Below the pieces are notes generated by a model. That model saw only the letters and a program-made list of their open reading frames with translations. It was not told the origin of the DNA and ran no database searches. From Ypsolopha sequella (Eukaryota > Arthropoda > Insecta > Lepidoptera > Ypsolophidae): 64,000 nt of DNA. Position 1 is the first letter of the stretch. The number at the start of each line of letters is the position of its first letter. The stretch spans positions 14,015,221 to 14,079,220 of the forward strand of contig OW203986.1 of assembly GCA_934047225.1 (NCBI GenBank), given 5' to 3'. Shown in pieces: positions 31,310 to 41,924 of this stretch. Made by a program: the position numbers and the translations under genes.

Positions 31310-31365
31310 TCACTTCGAACGTGATTGTCCCGAGCCACGACGTTGCAGTGTGTGTGAGGGGCCTC
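31162..31365. repeat. 83-bp perfect inverted repeat of a gag zinc-knuckle segment
   Basis: Arm 31162-31244 is the exact reverse complement of arm 31283-31365, around a 38-bp unpaired centre. Both arms encode the same Gag stretch (GLCFGCLGNHFERDCPEP), one on each strand. The perfect arms next to otherwise diverged sequence point to a recent foldback event, such as template switching or break-induced inversion. Confidence 0.95.
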
Positions 31366-31410
31366 GTCGCAAAATCGAACCTTCGACAACCACGCTCTGC
31401 TACCAGAAAT

Positions 31411-31995
31411 TGATTGATAAAAGGTGGATATTAGCAGCTGGAACAGGAGCCCATAAGCTGTCCTAGATCTACGTCCATGTAGATTCCATCCGCTTATATT
31501 CTACAAAATAAAGTATAATATTTCCTACCAGAGAAAAGTACTTGATGATGTCATCAGTCAGTCTTCGCACGAAATCCCTCTGCACGTGGACTCCAAGGCG
31601 TGCCGGTGCCGTGACACGTTGATCACCTTCCACGACGAATCTAAACACACCCACCTACACCTGGATGCATCCAAACCCAGAAGAAATAGTAACGTGACAA
31701 AGATCTGCACTTGTTGCACACCGCGTGTACATAGGTTATTTCACACACAGGAAATACATTAAAGGTGGCCTTCACGCCAAAATATTGTCAGACCTTGACT
31801 TAATAGTTGGTTTTAAGATGTCCACATCAATTCTTTACTTATTTACCATTAATTTTACAAATAATAAGAGAAACACCTCCGATCCTCGGAATGGCGTCCA
31901 AGTAAGAGAGCGCAGTGTTACCACACACAAAAAACAAAATCGTTAACCGAACACTCGACAGATGCGTTCTAAAAATATACATTTTATTCATAACA
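31411..31995 (-). repeat. Full-length BEL-1 LTR in inverted orientation
   Basis: 585 bp, the same length as the BEL-1 5' LTR and almost identical in sequence, including the empty LINE-A site (GACATCATCAAG joined to CAGTCAGTC). On the minus strand it is preceded by the polypurine tract and pol end (31996-32354) and followed by a primer-binding-site-like word (TGGTAGCAGAGCGTGG, 31405-31390). Confidence 0.92.
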
Positions 31996-32031
31996 TCCCC
32001 CCGCTCCGGGCGGAGTAATCAGACCGCTAGC

Positions 32032-32354
32032 TCATACAACCGGGAGACGAGAGAGAGTTGTCATGGCTCGTCGCAAAATCGAACCTTCGACCAACACCTC
32101 TGCGACACGTGGAGTTCCGTCTCCGCCAAAAATCAATTTTAATATACGGCCCCGGTGCCAGAACAAGGATGGCAAATTCATATCCTTCAAAAGAACTAAA
32201 TTTCCTTCCCTAGGAGGCTCAGTCCTGTCTGTCCACTTCACCCTTTGCTGCAACAGATGCAGATACTCAACCGACCATCGATTCCAGAAGTCCTGGCCCA
32301 TTTGTTGCAACATTTGAAAACGCGACAACCGTGTCGTATGTTCTCCCTTCCAGG
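32032..32354 (-). pseudogene. BEL-1 Pol C-terminal fragment (inverted)
   Basis: The minus strand encodes FQMLQQMGQDFWNRWSVEYL and the terminal block up to LSRLPVV, nearly identical to 19147-19468. At 32350 it meets a plus-strand gag fragment head to head; the joint shares the short word AGGGG, present in both parents. Confidence 0.9.
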
Positions 32355-33434
32355 GGCAAAAGATGGCATATTTGATGTCAACTTTGGAGGGCGAGGCCAG
32401 GTCGCTCATCCAGCACCTCAGGGTGGAGGATGATCATTATGACATAGCGTGGGGCCTATTAAATGATAGGTATCAGAATATCCGTTTGCTGGCGGATGCG
32501 CATGCGTCTCAATTGTTGACGTTGCCAAGAGTCATCAACCGGGCACAGCTGAGGCAGCAATTACTGACTCCGGTTACCGTCGCATGCAATGCCTTGAAGA
32601 CATTGGGATTACCAGTGGACGAGTGGTCTTTTCTTCTCGTTCACATTATTTTAGGTAAGTTGCCTTTGGACATCCGGTCTCGTTTTGAACGGGAGTCTGC
32701 GGAACGAGATGGTGATAACTTACCGAAGTTCACGGACCTGATGAAGTTTTTGGAGTACGAAGCCAGGGTGGTGGAGTCTTCACAGCCGGATCCAGGGCCA
32801 TCTGGGGCGCAGGTAGGGAAACCTGCTGGTTTCACGGGGCGTAGGGAACCACAAGGACCGCAGTCATCACGAGGACGTGGTATGGCACGGCTTGCTGCAA
32901 CAGTCGTTGTTCCTGGACAACCGGCTTGTCTGCAGTGTGGTCAGATGGGACATAGCTTGTTGCGCTGCATGGAGTGGCTACGTCTACATGTTACAGATAG
33001 ACGGCGGCTGGTTAAGCGTAACGGACTGTGTTTCGGCTGTCTGGGAAACCATTTTGAGCGAGATTGCCCCCGGCCTCAGAGATGCAATATGTGTGGCGGG
33101 CCACATAATGTAATTTTATGTGCCAATGTTTCAGGAGCGGCTTCACCGGTGCCGCAGCATCGGCGACCCACGGGCGGGGGTGCTTCAGGGAGAACTCCCC
33201 CCCCCTTGCACAACCGGAGAGGTGCTTCAGGGAGAACTCCTCCCATAGTCCAGGGGAATCATGCTGCCGGACGAAACTCCAGGAGGTGAGTCATTTACCT
33301 GTGCGTGGTCCCGATGGGGGCCCTCTGCCTACGGGCTATCATGCATCTGGCCCTGTGGTGAATTGGGCCGCTACGGGCGGGGGTCAACTGGAGTTGTCAA
33401 GGGCTAGGCCCCCCCTCCCCGCGCCAGTTTCGGT
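32355..33434 (+). pseudogene. BEL-1 Gag fragment (plus strand)
   Basis: Nearly identical to 14282-15412, covering most of the DUF1759 region, all three knuckles and part of the proline tail. An open frame runs 32363-33289. A deletion of roughly 45 nt relative to BEL-1 near 33285 shifts the frame. It stops matching BEL-1 at GTTTCGGTA (33434). Both ends of the gene are missing. Confidence 0.9.
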
Positions 33435-33439
33435 AACAT

Positions 33440-33850
33440 TTATTAGGTATTTACATACGAAATTGCCGTTTTCTATAGAGAATTTGAAGGAAACTCAATA
33501 TTCAGTACTAACGTTTTTTCAATTTTTTTTTAGGAATGACAAATCCAATTTATGTAATTATTCATGTGTATGAATGAGACAACATTAAGGTAACAGCAAC
33601 ATTAATTGAATTTTTGAAAAGTGTCAGCTGTAAGAAATTATTACGAATCTTATCATGGAAATGGATGGCATTTAAGAGGAACTGTTTTCGAAGATTAAAT
33701 TGTTATTATCAAACTCAAAATAAAAACAAAATTTAATACGTTTTGTAAAACCTTGAAATCAACTCTCAAACAAAAAACAAATAATTGAAATAGAATTACA
33801 GGAATTATGAACTCATTAATCTGTAAGAAAATTTCGACAATTTCATATGT
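33440..33850 (+). repeat. Dispersed repeat R1, copy 2
   Basis: Homologous to 2525-2900. Its first 21 bases (33440-33460) also occur exactly at 28573-28593, directly after the BEL-1 3' LTR. That 21-mer may be the true left end of R1 or may mark a duplication made when the mosaic formed. Confidence 0.65.
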
Positions 33851-34202
33851 AAAGATCTATTATAATGTATCTACATCAAATAAAACGAAATCCATTACCC
33901 AATAATATTCATATCTTTGAAAAATAAGCTCTATCAATCCATCACTGTCGGTGCTGTAATAATACTCCATTCTAATAGAAATCATATTTTCATAATCCAA
34001 GAAAATATCGAGCGTATTTTCCGAGTAATTTATATACACCTATTTTTATATACTTTTACAACCTTTGTATACACACCTTATCGATATATCTACAAGGTGA
34101 CTTTTTGATCATCGTCCAAATTCATACTAGACGCTTGGTAAGGGATCAGTATCATGAAACGCTAACAATTTTTGTGAAATTCGTATAATGAAAATTCAAA
34201 TT
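33851..34202. other. AT-rich intergenic DNA
   Basis: No gene, inverted repeat or recognisable element is seen here. Confidence 0.4.
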
Positions 34203-34244
34203 CCCATAGTAATTCACTCCCAGTCCTGAGTGAATCACTATGGG
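34203..34244. repeat. 17-bp hairpin beside a MITE
   Basis: Arms 34203-34219 and 34228-34244 (CCCATAGTAATTCACTC and its complement) pair with one mismatch around an 8-nt loop. The hairpin touches the left end of the hAT-like MITE at 34246. Confidence 0.6.
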
Positions 34245-34245
34245 G

Positions 34246-34507
34246 CAATGGCGTGCACAGAACTTTTTGCTGGAAAAGCAAACAATTGGTCAAGAACAAC
34301 AATAAAAAAAATATGAAAAAATTTAAATATCACTTTGAAAAAAAAAATATTGTATGATGCCAGGGTAGACAATGTCTACCCTATGGGTGAAAATTTCCTA
34401 TACAAACTTTTTTTTCAAAGTGATATTTAATTTTTTCAATTTTTTTTTTATTGTTTTTCTTGACCAATTGCTTGCTTTTCCAGCAAAAAGTTCTGTGCAC
34501 GCCACTG
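34246..34507. mobile_element. Palindromic hAT-like MITE, copy 1
   Basis: About 262 bp with almost fully complementary halves (CAATGGCGTGCACAG... and ...CTGTGCACGCCACTG), forming a long foldback. It is homologous over its full length to 59396-59657, where a perfect 8-bp target-site duplication identifies a hAT-type insertion. Here the flanks no longer show a clear duplication, and the first C-A-G has become C-A-A, so this copy is older. Confidence 0.8.
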
Positions 34508-34772
34508 GGGGAGTCAAAATTTCATTTTATGACTTATACAAAAATTGTTATTGGTTCATGATGCTGATCACTCACCAAGGCTTAAGTATGAATTTGGACG
34601 ATGTTCACAAATTCACCTTGTATATACTAATAATAAACTAGTACAAAAGTCGTGTCTGTAAATGAAATGAGGCCAAATTACAATTTTAAAATTTTTGTCC
34701 GTATTATTCGTTTTAACTCGAGAAGCACTCAACGGATGTGGATGTGATTTTTATTATTATCATTGTAGTGAA

Positions 34773-34948
34773 CCTGGGCCCATAGCATAGTGTTTAACCG
34801 CGGGCGACGCCGACGCCACTATTTGAATCACAAGTACAAGAAGCGTGACGTACCTACTGTTTAGTCGCAAAAACATCGTGTCACGCTCCTCGCACTTGTG
34901 ATTCAATTAAGTCGTATCGCGCGCGATTAAACACTATGCCGGGCCAGG
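34773..34948. repeat. Foldback MITE, family M2
   Basis: Inverted halves: the left reads CCTGGGCCCATAGCATAGTG with TTGAATCACAAGTAC further in. The reverse complement of the right end reads CCTGGCCCGGCATAGTG with TTGAATCACAAGTGC. Pairing extends with mismatches through most of the 176 bp. A related piece lies at 62529-62620. Confidence 0.65.
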
Positions 34949-35010
34949 TCAACATATAGGTTATAAGCGGTATTGATAAATTAACCGCCTAGCCGAAAAC
35001 GGGGCATAGA

Positions 35011-35271
35011 TTGATTAAAATTGAAAAACGTTTCAAAAAGAACATCTTTTACTATGTTGCTATTTCTATGAAAAGACCTACATCGTTTGTTGATGGGAAA
35101 TGTTTTAATACTATTGAGATTTTTCTCAGATATTTAGTGAATAGTGATGACAAAGTAGAAGAGTTTTACGACCTTTTAAACGATGTTTGTCATAACATCA
35201 AGGTACTTGGACCACACCTATCGGTGATTTTTTACGCAAAGTTTGGACTAGGGCAAAAAGAAAGGAACTAA
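35011..35271 (+). CDS. Unidentified 86-codon ORF
   Basis: The frame reads, in part, FNTIEIFLRYLVNSDDKVEE. Composition looks protein-like and less AT-biased than neighbouring chance ORFs, but I recognise no family and there is no signal peptide, splice signal or conserved partner in the window. It may be an exon or element fragment, or chance. Confidence 0.15.
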   Translation: MIKIEKRFKKNIFYYVAISMKRPTSFVDGKCFNTIEIFLRYLVNSDDKVEEFYDLLNDVCHNIKVLGPHLSVIFYAKFGLGQKERN

Positions 35272-35493
35272 GGATGTTCTTGGACCACATGGGCTAGGAT
35301 GCTGAAACATCCGTAGGACTAGATTGATTCAGTTATCTTCAATCAAATTTTAATAACAAGTTTCATACCGACTTCTTCTATAACAAACTCTGTTGGCTGG
35401 ATCGGTATAGAATAAAATAAACTGACAGTAAAACACTGAAAGTCTTTGAACAACAGAGCGTGGGCAGAACTACCAAAATCCTGTCTAAGAATT

Positions 35494-36024
35494 CTCAAGA
35501 CTAGTTACGGAGTCCACATCTCACGGGTAACTGATCTATTTACTTGTTCTATTGCTCTTCAAGTGTGAAGTGTTTGCAGTACTTCATTCCGAGTGTTTGA
35601 AATTTCAACTATCTTCCCAGAAGAAACTTTGACCTTGGTTCTTGTTACTTTAGGGTTCCATCAGAAATAACTAAAATAAAAAGAAATAAAGGGGTTGATC
35701 GCTATTTATGTAGCACGCGAGAAAATTCCAGTATTTGTTCCTATCTTTTTTTGTTATAGGCCTCAAGACTAGTTACGGAGTCCACATCTCACGGGTAACT
35801 GATCTATTTACTTGTTCTATTGCTCTTCAAGGGTAAAGTTAGTGTTTGCAGTCGAATGTTTGAAATTTCAACTATCTTCCCAGAAGAAACTTAGACCTTC
35901 TTTCTTGTTACTGTAAGGTTCCATCAGAAATAACTAAAATAAAAATAAATAATGAGGTTAATCGCTATTTATGTAGCACGCGAGAAAATTCCAGTATTTT
36001 TTCCTAACTATTTTGCTATAGGCT
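35494..36024. repeat. 268-bp tandem duplication
   Basis: Unit 1 is 35494-35761 and unit 2 is 35762-36024. Both begin CTCAAGACTAGTTACGGAGT and contain TATTTATGTAGCACGCGAG near the end. The copies differ by small indels and scattered substitutions. No coding content. Confidence 0.9.
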
Positions 36025-37796
36025 AGCAATCACAATCACAATAGAATTAACAGCAACAGAATTCTCAAAACTAATTAGAAGGGACATAAAAAGTCTCACC
36101 AAATAGTCGTATTTCATAATGCAAGCTAGTCTTATAAAGCAAAAAGGGCATCAAGGGAACCCGCACAATGTCAAAGAAGCACTTCCCGACTTTTTCCCAC
36201 AGAAGTTCTTGCTTCTTGTTGATCACTTTTTAAGTAGTGGCACGTTTTGACGGCAAGATGTGGAAGTTGACTTCAGACTACAGATAACCGCTAAGTTGGC
36301 AACTTTTCGCGTTTCTCGTCGACTTCGTGCCGCCTTCTGTCGCCAAGTCGGCCCGAGCACTCAACCTCGGAAGCCGATCTCTATTTACCGCCTGCCGTCA
36401 TTGTTGCACTTCGACGGAGACAGTTCGGCATTCGGCACACTATCTACTTAGTAGGCTTTATTGATCCGTTGCCAGAGTGTTGTTTGTACGGTATTCGACG
36501 TTAAATTAATAAAGTACAGTTTTTCCGGAAATCAATTAGGTTTTATTTTATTTTTGTATTTACTTTACTTAATGCTAAGAAACTCAAAGATAAACTTGAA
36601 CATTTTCGAAATACCATTTTAGCCATAAACATTGGCTTAAATTATGATGTTGAGAGTCTATAATACCTCAAAGTGCTTCACATAATCCTCTGTCACATCA
36701 ACAATAATGCAACAATCACTCTGTAATTAATATATGGTAAAGTTGAGGAATAATTCTATGACTATTAAATGCTGATGTGGCGAAAACTTCATGATTATTC
36801 AATAAATACTTTAAATTTAATCATAAAACTTTGCGTTTTAACTGAACTCAACATAAAGCATGTCTTGATAGTTTTACATTTTAAAATGACCATTATTTTA
36901 ACCGTAAATACGTTTTTTTGAGTGAAACGCGTTTTTTGAGAGGGCGCGATGCTTCGGTTGTCGTAGTAAGAGCTGCGGCTTAGAGCGCGCTATTTTAAAC
37001 AATAATGAAACGTCATAGAGTTCAGTTTTACTTGATGCAAAATATGAGGTGCTGAATGTCAGTTGCTATAAACTCTTGCATTTTGGCTAGTTAGAAGTAA
37101 AGTTGCTAGCATATACTATTTAGCTGACTACTTTACCACAAGCATTATCCACTTTACTCTCCCAGCTTCTATCTTTAGCACTACTCTATTCTGTAACTGT
37201 TTACATTAAGCTATAGTAATGTTATTACTACTTTTTATCTCTGATACTTTACCACTTACTCTATCCGTGTAAAATAATAATTTTAATAATTCCGATGGGA
37301 AAAGGAAAATACCCGAATTTGTATTAAGTACAACGTACGTATATTTTTTATTCCTTTGCATACTCAATTTTTTCTCAGTACATCACAATCATATTGAAGG
37401 CCACTTATTATATAACATTGCAAATATAACAACAAAAGCAAATTGCAGTGCAGTGTGAAAGTACAGTTAGTTCAAACTGCCGAACTTGACCGTACCATTG
37501 CATTTTCTATTGCAACCTTCCAACATAAACACTACCCCTGTTTAGGACTCTATTTATTAAGCAATAATGGTGACTCTTGCTTGTTTCAACGGTATTTCAA
37601 GTCGGCAGGTCTACAGTCAATGCACCCTTTGTTTACTCGCAGAGGTAACTCAACTGAAAACCTTTGAAAAGTAGTTAGCAGAATAAAGTCAACCAGGAAT
37701 TGTTCGCTGCCGTTACAAATTGGCACAATTCAAGTAAGGTGTACGTAACTTTAAATGAAGGAACTGGAATTAAATCGTTTGATAATAGATATATAA
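36025..37796. other. Intergenic DNA with a GC-richer unknown segment
   Basis: The stretch 36240-36540 is GC-richer than its surroundings and ends with an AATAAAG poly(A)-type signal (about 36510). It could be an LTR or processed-transcript fragment, but nothing is recognised. The rest is AT-rich without genes. Confidence 0.3.
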
Positions 37797-38010
37797 ACAT
37801 ATCGTCACGACATGAATCCCCGAGGGTTGTCAGAGGTGTTCCCAAGTGTGAATTGTGAAATGCAAGATGATAATTACGTCCCAACGTCATGGGTGGTGAG
37901 CCCTATCGCCGTACTTTGGGGATAAATACACCTACACGCTTTTTAGGGCTTGTAGGTTTCGTCACGATGTTTTCCTTCACAGTTCAGCAAGTGGAAAGTA
38001 CATATCCTAA
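37797..38010 (-). repeat. SINE-like repeat, family B, copy 2
   Basis: Shares its full length with 7886-8110, including CACGACATGAATCCCC at the left and CACGATGTTTTCCTTCAC at the right. There are small deletions relative to copy 1. Confidence 0.6.
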
Positions 38011-38046
38011 TATGTAATTACCTATAATATAATTTTGTAAATATTA

Positions 38047-38098
38047 TTAGAGTGCATTACAAACTAGAAAATATCAATCAGAAACAAATCCTTTCTTT
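38047..38098 (-). repeat. SINE family A, tail fragment in inverted orientation
   Basis: The reverse complement contains GGATTTGTTTCTGATTGAT and AATGCACTCTAAT, the tail of family A. It lies 128 bp from a plus-strand copy, so two family members point away from a shared spacer. Confidence 0.65.
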
Positions 38099-38225
38099 AG
38101 AACAAGGCGTGAAATCACATAACGCCGTCGTGAGCGTTCTGTATGTGCAGTACAAGCTAGTATATCAAGCAGATGCAAAAATAACAGTGGACAAGTATGA
38201 TGGAAGAATTCGCCAATCTAGGTAG

Positions 38226-38370
38226 GAATCTCGGTGGCGCAATTGGTAGCGCGCCTGTCTTGATAACAAGAGGTCGCAGGTTCGAATCCTGGTCCGGGGA
38301 ATTTTTTCAAAATTCTTTTCTTTGGATTTGTTTCTGATTGACATTTTCTAGTTTCTAATGCACTCTAATA
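38226..38370 (+). repeat. tRNA-derived SINE, family A, copy 3
   Basis: The best-preserved copy: A-box-like TGGCGCAATTGGTAGCGC, B-box GGTTCGAATCC, then the family tail with TTTGTTTCTGATTGAC and AATGCACTCTAATA. Confidence 0.8.
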
Positions 38371-38711
38371 ATATTTAGAGTATTCATGGCGATGGATTTC
38401 ACTAAATAAACCACCTAATCTTAATATAATTTTGTATTTGTATTTAAATATAGCTAGGAGTCAAATAATTTAGTTGCTGTCTGAAACTTAATGCTGTTAC
38501 CTACTGCCATATCAGTTCTAAACAGTGCTGTTACTGTCCATATCGTGTTGCATGAAACAACAATTGTAAATCCCACGAATTCATATTAACGTGAAAACGG
38601 CAGTCATACGTTATTTCAGGAAACCAAAATACTAACAAAGGATTTAAATTTCGAGGAAATTTATAACACGAGTGCAATTTGTACGTGTAGAAGAAAAACC
38701 GGTCAACTGCG

Positions 38712-39107
38712 AGTAGGACTCGCGCCCTTAGTGTTCCATTCTATCAATATCAATATCAATACATCAATACATATAATAGAAGAGTAGAACTCGCGCCCTG
38801 AGTGTTCCATTTTATCAATATCAATACATCAATACATATAATAGAAGAGTAGAACTCGCGCCCTGAGTGTTCCATTTTATCAATATCAATACATATAATA
38901 GAAGAGTAGAACTCGCGCCCTGAGTGTTCCATTTTATCAATATCAATACATCAATACATATAATAGAAGAGTAGAACTCGCGCCCTGAGTGTTCCATTTT
39001 ATCAATATCAATACATATAATAGAAGAGTAGAACTCGCGCCCTGAGTGTTCCATTTTATCAATATCAATATCAATACATCAATACATACAATAATAGAAG
39101 AGTAGAA
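38712..39107. repeat. Minisatellite, six full units of 57-74 bp
   Basis: Units start at 38712, 38782, 38847, 38904, 38969 and 39026, with a partial unit at 39100. Each begins GAGTAGAACTCGCGCCC and contains TGTTCCATTTTATCAATATC then a variable number of ATACATCA words. Length variation comes from the number of CAATAT/ACATCA words. The antisense ORF across it simply repeats with the units and is not a gene. Confidence 0.92.
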
Positions 39108-41465
39108 CCGGGTGTGTCTGTACGTTGAAGAAAAGTAATAAAAATAGAAAGGAGGTGACTAAATAAGAGTTAGAGAACACAAATCAGCGATTTTTTTAAT
39201 TATTTCTGTCTGTCTGTTTGTTTGTTCACGCACATCTCCGAAACTACTGAACGGATTTTCATGTAGTTTTCACAAATGGACATAACTTAATTTGGATTAG
39301 AATATAGGCTTTGTTTGGTACTTATATAATGTAGGTACTTATAAAACCGCTTTTGATGTTGTTATCACCTTATTGCAGTATGGGAGTAGATAAAAGTTAT
39401 TTTAATATTATAAAATTGCGAAAATAATATTGTTCTATTATGATTTACGATTCACAATCTTGTTCATATTCTGATTCCATCTAAACCACGCAAAAAATAT
39501 CTTCTAGGCAGGAATAATACATAATTACTGTTATCTGTAAAAATAAAGTGATACTTATTTTTATAATATGCCGACATTTTAATTTGCTCTAATAACCTTG
39601 AAAGAGGTGTCCTTGGCGGTAATGCTTACCCCGAGTGACTTGAAGAACGAAATAAGATCTTGCCCCTTTAAAAAGAAGAGTTATTTTTCCGAGTATTGGT
39701 GATAAAGGCTTCTTCTTCGGAACTGAAGACTTGAAGGGTGGAACTTGAGACGAGACTTTCGTGATCGAAAAGAGTGGAAAAAAGTGGCTTTGTTTTTAAC
39801 ACTTGTAAAGGGTTCCGATCGACCGACAATTTTTTTTCAAGATTTCAACTTTTTTTCCATGTGTATTAGTTTAAAAAATGTTTTATAAGAAACATTGATA
39901 TGGATTCTTAAGTATTCAAAATTGTACTTTATTTTTTTCATTTGATTATATTTTTAACATGGGTGAAATAAAACTGCCAGGGTATATCGTGACGTGTTGA
40001 AGCCTAAACTAAAATCTGAGAAATAAGACATTTTCTAAGACTAAAACTTAATAATAAAAAAGCACGGACGTTAAAATATCCTGGATAGAGTTTCGCTAAC
40101 AAGCAACTGAATTTCCACTTACGCCAGGGCCAAAATTGCGTATATCTAACTCGATTTGTAGGCCAAACTGGCTACTAGAAAATTCTGGGAAATAAATATG
40201 TACTAAATCATGTTTTTCTGACGAATTAAGCCTTTATAGATTATCGAAATTTTATATCTTTACTCAAATAAATATATATCTGTAGGTACCTAATTTCATT
40301 CATTCATTTCATTTCATTCATTTATTTAATTCATTAAACAATAAACATTGTATTTGAATATTATCCTTAGAACTAAAACACGGTATACAAAATAAAATTA
40401 AAAATAATAATTGAAAATAATAAATAATATACATTCAATTCGCTCGGACACGGAATATGCGTTTGAAATGAATCTTTCACACAATAAAAGATCTCATTAT
40501 TATCTACAAAAAAGCCTTACTACTTTATTTCTGTATGTCCTAATGGAGCCACGATTCCAAAATAACTGAAGTTTTGCGTGCGCGGCATCTGATTGGAGCT
40601 GGATAGAGAGTTAAAAAACAAACGCGTTAGAGCGGGACCGAATTTTAGCATAGTGCAGCCCCTTAAAAACCGCCGCCATTGCTATGTCCAATTATCAGTA
40701 GTTACTTAGCTGCTGCAACTCCGTCCACCTTTTTTTCAAGTTCGTGTAAAAAAATACTTTATTTTGTTTTCTTACTTAAGTAAATTACTATTGAACACTC
40801 CTCTTATGAATATAGATGTAAATCTACAACAATTGGCTAAAAATCTAAAAACAATGACTAAGTATCACGGTTTTGTAGAACCTTAAAAATCTATCATCGC
40901 TATCTCCAAACGAAAGAAAAAAGCGGAAAGGGCTTCGCGACCCAAAACTGACTGAAGTGAAAACGAACAATCACACCTACGGGTTGCACATACAGGTAAT
41001 TCTTAGTTATTATCATATTTAACTGGACTACTTTTGCAGAAAACATAGGTAAAATATACAAGGTGGAAATTTAACTATATACGTAAAAGCTAAAAGAAAA
41101 CGGCGTTACGAGACTAACCCTAATACAGCTATTGAAGCATTTAACTGTGCTGCATTAACAGATTCTGGAAAAAATGTACATTCATCGAGAAAAACGGCAA
41201 TTTTCACTTTATTTTTCTTTTTATGCGATTCTTTTACTGATAAGGAACATAATGAGTCTGGTCAACCGACGTCAGGGTACCTACAACAACACCCGGAAAA
41301 CGCAAAATAACATTAACAAATTACAACCGTATGGTCGCATCCACTTTATAGTAGTTTATGCTACAAGGGCGAAAAGGAATAAATTACGAGGACGATTTAA
41401 AACACGAGCTTAGCGATTGTTTTAAACGTAACCGAGTAATTTATTGCTCTTACGCCCTACACGGG
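39108..41465. other. AT-rich intergenic DNA
   Basis: At 39200-39300 there is a CTGTCTGTCTGTTTGTTTGT run followed by TCTCCGAAACTACTGAACGG, a phrase common in Lepidopteran Helitron-like or LINE-derived repeats. At 40285-40335 a (TTCA)n-like simple repeat occurs. No gene is seen. Confidence 0.4.
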
Positions 41466-41518
41466 CGTACGTTTATATTATATTATATATTATAGTATAT
41501 TATATATTATATTATAGT
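41466..41518. repeat. AT microsatellite
   Basis: Alternating TATAT and TATTA words fill the interval immediately before the MITE at 41521. Confidence 0.8.
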
Positions 41519-41520
41519 AT

Positions 41521-41793
41521 GTTTTTCAATGCATAGTGTGAGGAAACAAAACAAATATAATCTTGTGAACTTTAAATTATTATTGGCTCAAAAATACTGT
41601 ATTCAGAGCCGTCAAACAGTGGAAAAAAAGTATAACATTTATGGTACACAGGAAAGGTTGCAGGTTTGCCAACTTCTCGCAAATAAATAAAAAAAAATAT
41701 AAAAATAATAAAGCCCTAGAGCCAAAGTAATCGACTTTCTGTTCGGTTTTGATGCATAAAAAGTGGGCCTTTACGAGCACTTGCATTGAAAAA
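41521..41793. repeat. MITE, family M1, copy 2
   Basis: Full-length match to 10684-10952. Ends are inverted: GTTTTTCAATGCATAGTG at the left and the reverse complement TTTTTCAATGCAAGTG at the right. Confidence 0.68.
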
Positions 41794-41924
41794 TAAATTT
41801 CTTTATATTGTGTTTTGTTTTCCAATCCAAGATCCATGTTTTGTTATGGTATCCCGGTTTACAGCTCTTCTTTTTTCGTGCAATCGTCGTCGTGCTGGCC
41901 AGTGCGATTGTTCTAATAAAAAAC

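Noticed and set aside
34508..34515. 8-bp target duplication for the older hAT-like MITE
   Set aside because: Only a GGGG run is shared between the two flanks, too weak to call.
38226..38300. tRNA gene candidate
   Set aside because: Same SINE family tail follows, and the cloverleaf is incomplete.
38821..39054. 77-codon minus-strand ORF
   Set aside because: Its repeating peptide is a by-product of the minisatellite unit length.
38712..39107. CRISPR-like array
   Set aside because: Repeats are head to tail with no unique spacers of constant length, in a eukaryotic setting. It is a minisatellite.
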